The notes under the pieces were generated by a model, which worked only from the letters and a program-made list of their open reading frames with translations, made no database searches and was not told where the DNA came from. A DNA stretch of 64,000 bases from Neospora caninum Liverpool (lineage: Eukaryota; Apicomplexa; Conoidasida; Eucoccidiorida; Sarcocystidae): NCBI RefSeq assembly GCF_000208865.1, contig NC_018398.1, positions 6,374,427-6,438,426 on the forward strand, written 5' to 3'. This document shows, in pieces, positions 62,223-64,000 of the stretch. How positions within the stretch are numbered: the stretch's first letter is position 1; every line of letters starts with the position of its first letter. A program made the position numbers and the translations under genes.

Positions 62223-62273
62223 TCATACATACAGGAACGGCAGTTGTCAGGTTCCGTTAAACCATCAGGCAAC

Positions 62274-62948
62274 ATGGCGCAGAACGTATTTCGTCTCTCA
62301 GGAGACATGCTTCATCTGGTCTCCATTTTTCTTCTTCTTTTCAAGTTGTACCGGAGCAAGAACTGCGCAGGTTTGTCTGCCAGGATGCAGGAGTGTTACC
62401 TCATTGTTTTTTGTTGTCGATACGTCGACCTAACCTATTCCTTTATTTCTGTGTACAACTCAGCTATGAAAGCAATTTTCATCCTGTCCACAGCGTACCT
62501 TGTATTTCTCATGAAGAAGAAAGTGCCTATCTCTCAAACGTACGATGCCAAGGCGGACTCCTTCAATTACTTGTTGTACCTCGTGCCTCCATGCGCCATC
62601 ATCACGCTGGTTACTGCAGACTCGTTCTCCGTTCCTGATCTTAGCTGGACATTTTCTATATGGTTTGAGAGTGTGGCTATTCTTCCTCAGCTGCTTCTTC
62701 TCCAGCGCCAAAGGGAAGTCGAGAATCTTACTTCGCATTACGTTGCATGCATGGGTCTATATCGCCTTATGTACATCCTGAACTGGATCTACCGGTACCT
62801 CACGGAGTCGCCGCCTCATGTGAATGTCGTGAGCTGGGTAGGAGGGGTTGTCCAAACTCTCCTCTACGCCGACTTCTTCTATTACTATGTACACGCCAGG
62901 TGGTATGGCCACAAGCTTGTCTTGCCCGTTGTAGGTGGGGAGGTGTGA
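62274..62948 (+). CDS. ERD2: ER lumen protein retaining receptor (KDEL/HDEL receptor)
   Basis: ERD2 is a seven-span Golgi receptor that binds the C-terminal retrieval signal of escaped ER proteins and returns them in COPI vesicles. A single uninterrupted frame of 224 residues starts at ATG 62274 (ACATGGCGC context). Family signatures are present in order: CRYVDLTYSFISVYNSAMK (the ligand-site Arg and Asp in RYVD), WTFSIWFESVAILPQLLLL, HYVACMGLYRLMYILNWIYR and GGVVQTLLYADFFYYYV (conserved Asp). The length fits the family's 210-225. The tail (RWYGHKLVLPVVGGEV) holds a lysine-bearing cytosolic end as in other ERD2s. It is intronless, in contrast to the other recognised genes here except the short ORF at 40.5 kb. 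Functional identity is close to certain. Confidence 0.96.
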   Translation: MAQNVFRLSGDMLHLVSIFLLLFKLYRSKNCAGLSARMQECYLIVFCCRYVDLTYSFISVYNSAMKAIFILSTAYLVFLMKKKVPISQTYDAKADSFNYLLYLVPPCAIITLVTADSFSVPDLSWTFSIWFESVAILPQLLLLQRQREVENLTSHYVACMGLYRLMYILNWIYRYLTESPPHVNVVSWVGGVVQTLLYADFFYYYVHARWYGHKLVLPVVGGEV

Positions 62949-64000
62949 TGACGAAGGCTTGAAAGGGAAAGCGAGGACTGGACCAGTGAATACGCATTCG
63001 TCCGAGCGCGTCAAGGACCGGTGAATGCCGGGGCTGTGGAGAGAGAAGTGCTAAGACGGGGCACGCCCCCTGTCCGGGAAGGATCGACGTGAACGCACCT
63101 CCCCGACGAAAGAATTTGCTTTATTGGAGTCCTCTTGTTTTGGGCATGTGGCAGAGAATCCGCGAGGACAACGCCTCTGGCTGCGTCCGATCCTCTCGCT
63201 GTGTTTGTTGGTATTTGCTGTCACATCTTACGGATGAGGGGTGCGCCCTCCAATTTGGATGCACGAGTAAACTGTGTAAGAGCCGTGCGGACGGGAGAGA
63301 GACACGGAGTTTATTGGAGAAAGAGCTAAGGAGAATGCGCACGTGGGCGAAGCAATGAAGAAAGCGTGAATTCACTCGCAAAGTGCAAGAGGGAGCGGCG
63401 ACATATGAAGCCACGACTGTCAACCAAAACTTTTTTCGGAGAATGAGGGGGGACCTGCAGAGGAGATCGGTTGTCTTGTCATAACCGCCGTTCGACCCTA
63501 CTGTATCCTGCCTCATAGAGTAGGTTGTCGCGGTCGGATGTCAGATAACTGGTTCCCTCGTTCCCCTCGTGCGATGTTCCCAGGATTGGGAGCTCATTTT
63601 TTCAAAGTGAAAGCTTGTCGCTCTGTTGCGTTGCGTGAGTTCATGCACTTCAACCTTCTAGAAACCGCCAGTGTTCTTGCAGAACTGTGTTGTGCGAGGC
63701 TGCACACGAGCCCTTGTTGGCAACGAGGCAATGCAGAGACACCGAACCCTTTGAGCCGGGACAAAAGGCAAGAGTTCACTCCTCTACAACAACCGGCAGT
63801 TGCAGATGCACACTAAATCTGTTCCGCTTTAGAACACTCGTCAGACTTTTACTTTGGACTCCATGGAGGCAAACAAGTACAATGCCTGGGGAGACTGCGT
63901 GGCCGATCTGCCTTCTGCGCTCTCCAGAGTATCCTACATGTTCACAGGCTTATTGTCTGTGGATACACACTGGTGCAGTCCCGGCGCCGTAGACTCGGAA
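62949..64000. other. Downstream flank of ERD2
   Basis: The left part is presumably ERD2 3' UTR. Short frames on both strands show no domain, splice pattern or start context. A second gene entering from the right edge cannot be excluded. Confidence 0.35.

Larger units (their letters stand above)
56690..62273. other. Large weakly assigned region between PP2C and ERD2
   Basis: The left end should carry the PP2C promoter, and the last kilobase or so the ERD2 promoter and 5' UTR. Long open frames at 57449-58204, 57604-58245, 60615-61640 and 60900-61977 overlap on opposite strands and none shows a domain. Two short plus-strand pieces look exon-like and are listed separately. A TA microsatellite lies just before ERD2. 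Confidence 0.3.

Noticed and set aside
1..64000. CRISPR arrays, insertion sequences, retroelements, rRNA genes and organelle-DNA insertions
   Set aside because: None was seen: there is no spaced palindromic repeat series, no transposase or reverse transcriptase motif, and no recognisable rRNA, cox or cob sequence. Small organelle-derived fragments cannot be excluded by eye.

Overview
The window reads as nuclear DNA of a tissue-cyst coccidian (Apicomplexa, Sarcocystidae: Toxoplasma gondii or a close relative such as Hammondia or Neospora). The reasons are: genes broken by many GT-AG introns of 100-1000 bases; very long exons with charged low-complexity inserts; polypyrimidine-rich introns and UTRs; (TA)n and (TATG)n microsatellites; and several proteins with a signal peptide followed by a long leader, the layout used for import into the apicoplast. 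The species call is an inference. There are no operons, CRISPR arrays, insertion sequences or phage genes. One run of exactly 100 Ns (18749-18848) marks an assembly gap.

Layout. 1-4914 (-): organellar-type isoleucyl-tRNA synthetase with a signal-peptide-bearing leader, cut by the left edge. 7042-7342 (+): weak small membrane ORF. 8076-11369 (+): SufE-type Fe-S cluster protein in five exons, also with a signal peptide. 13068-18748 (-): COPII cargo adaptor SEC24, cut at its 5' end by the gap. 21877-26246 (+): five-exon protein with a leader and a bL27-like C-terminal half. 27615-33223 (-): TTC12-like TPR/armadillo protein. 34125-34373 (-): coiled-coil exon. 35961-36032 (+): tRNA-Thr(UGU). 37213-40019 (+): F-box protein. 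40549-41217 (-): signal-anchor protein of unknown function. 42368-43200 (+): RAMP4/SERP1, whose first coding exon is only two codons. 44799-48499 (+): unknown secreted protein assembled here from small exons. 50911-56689 (-): secreted PP2C-type phosphatase. 62274-62948 (+): KDEL receptor ERD2.

Two themes recur. Three genes look organellar: IleRS and SufE are divergent neighbours, and the bL27-like gene lies about 10 kb further on. Three genes serve the early secretory pathway (SEC24, RAMP4, ERD2). They sit far apart, on both strands and separated by unrelated genes, so chance is the simplest explanation.

Exon borders were placed by eye from splice signals, reading phase and remembered family patterns. 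Where phases agree across every junction (SufE, bL27-like, F-box, RAMP4, the catalytic part of PP2C, most of SEC24) the model is fairly firm. Where they do not, the entry says so. The tract 56.7-62.2 kb and the stretches 18.8-21.8 and 48.5-50.9 kb hold little that could be assigned.
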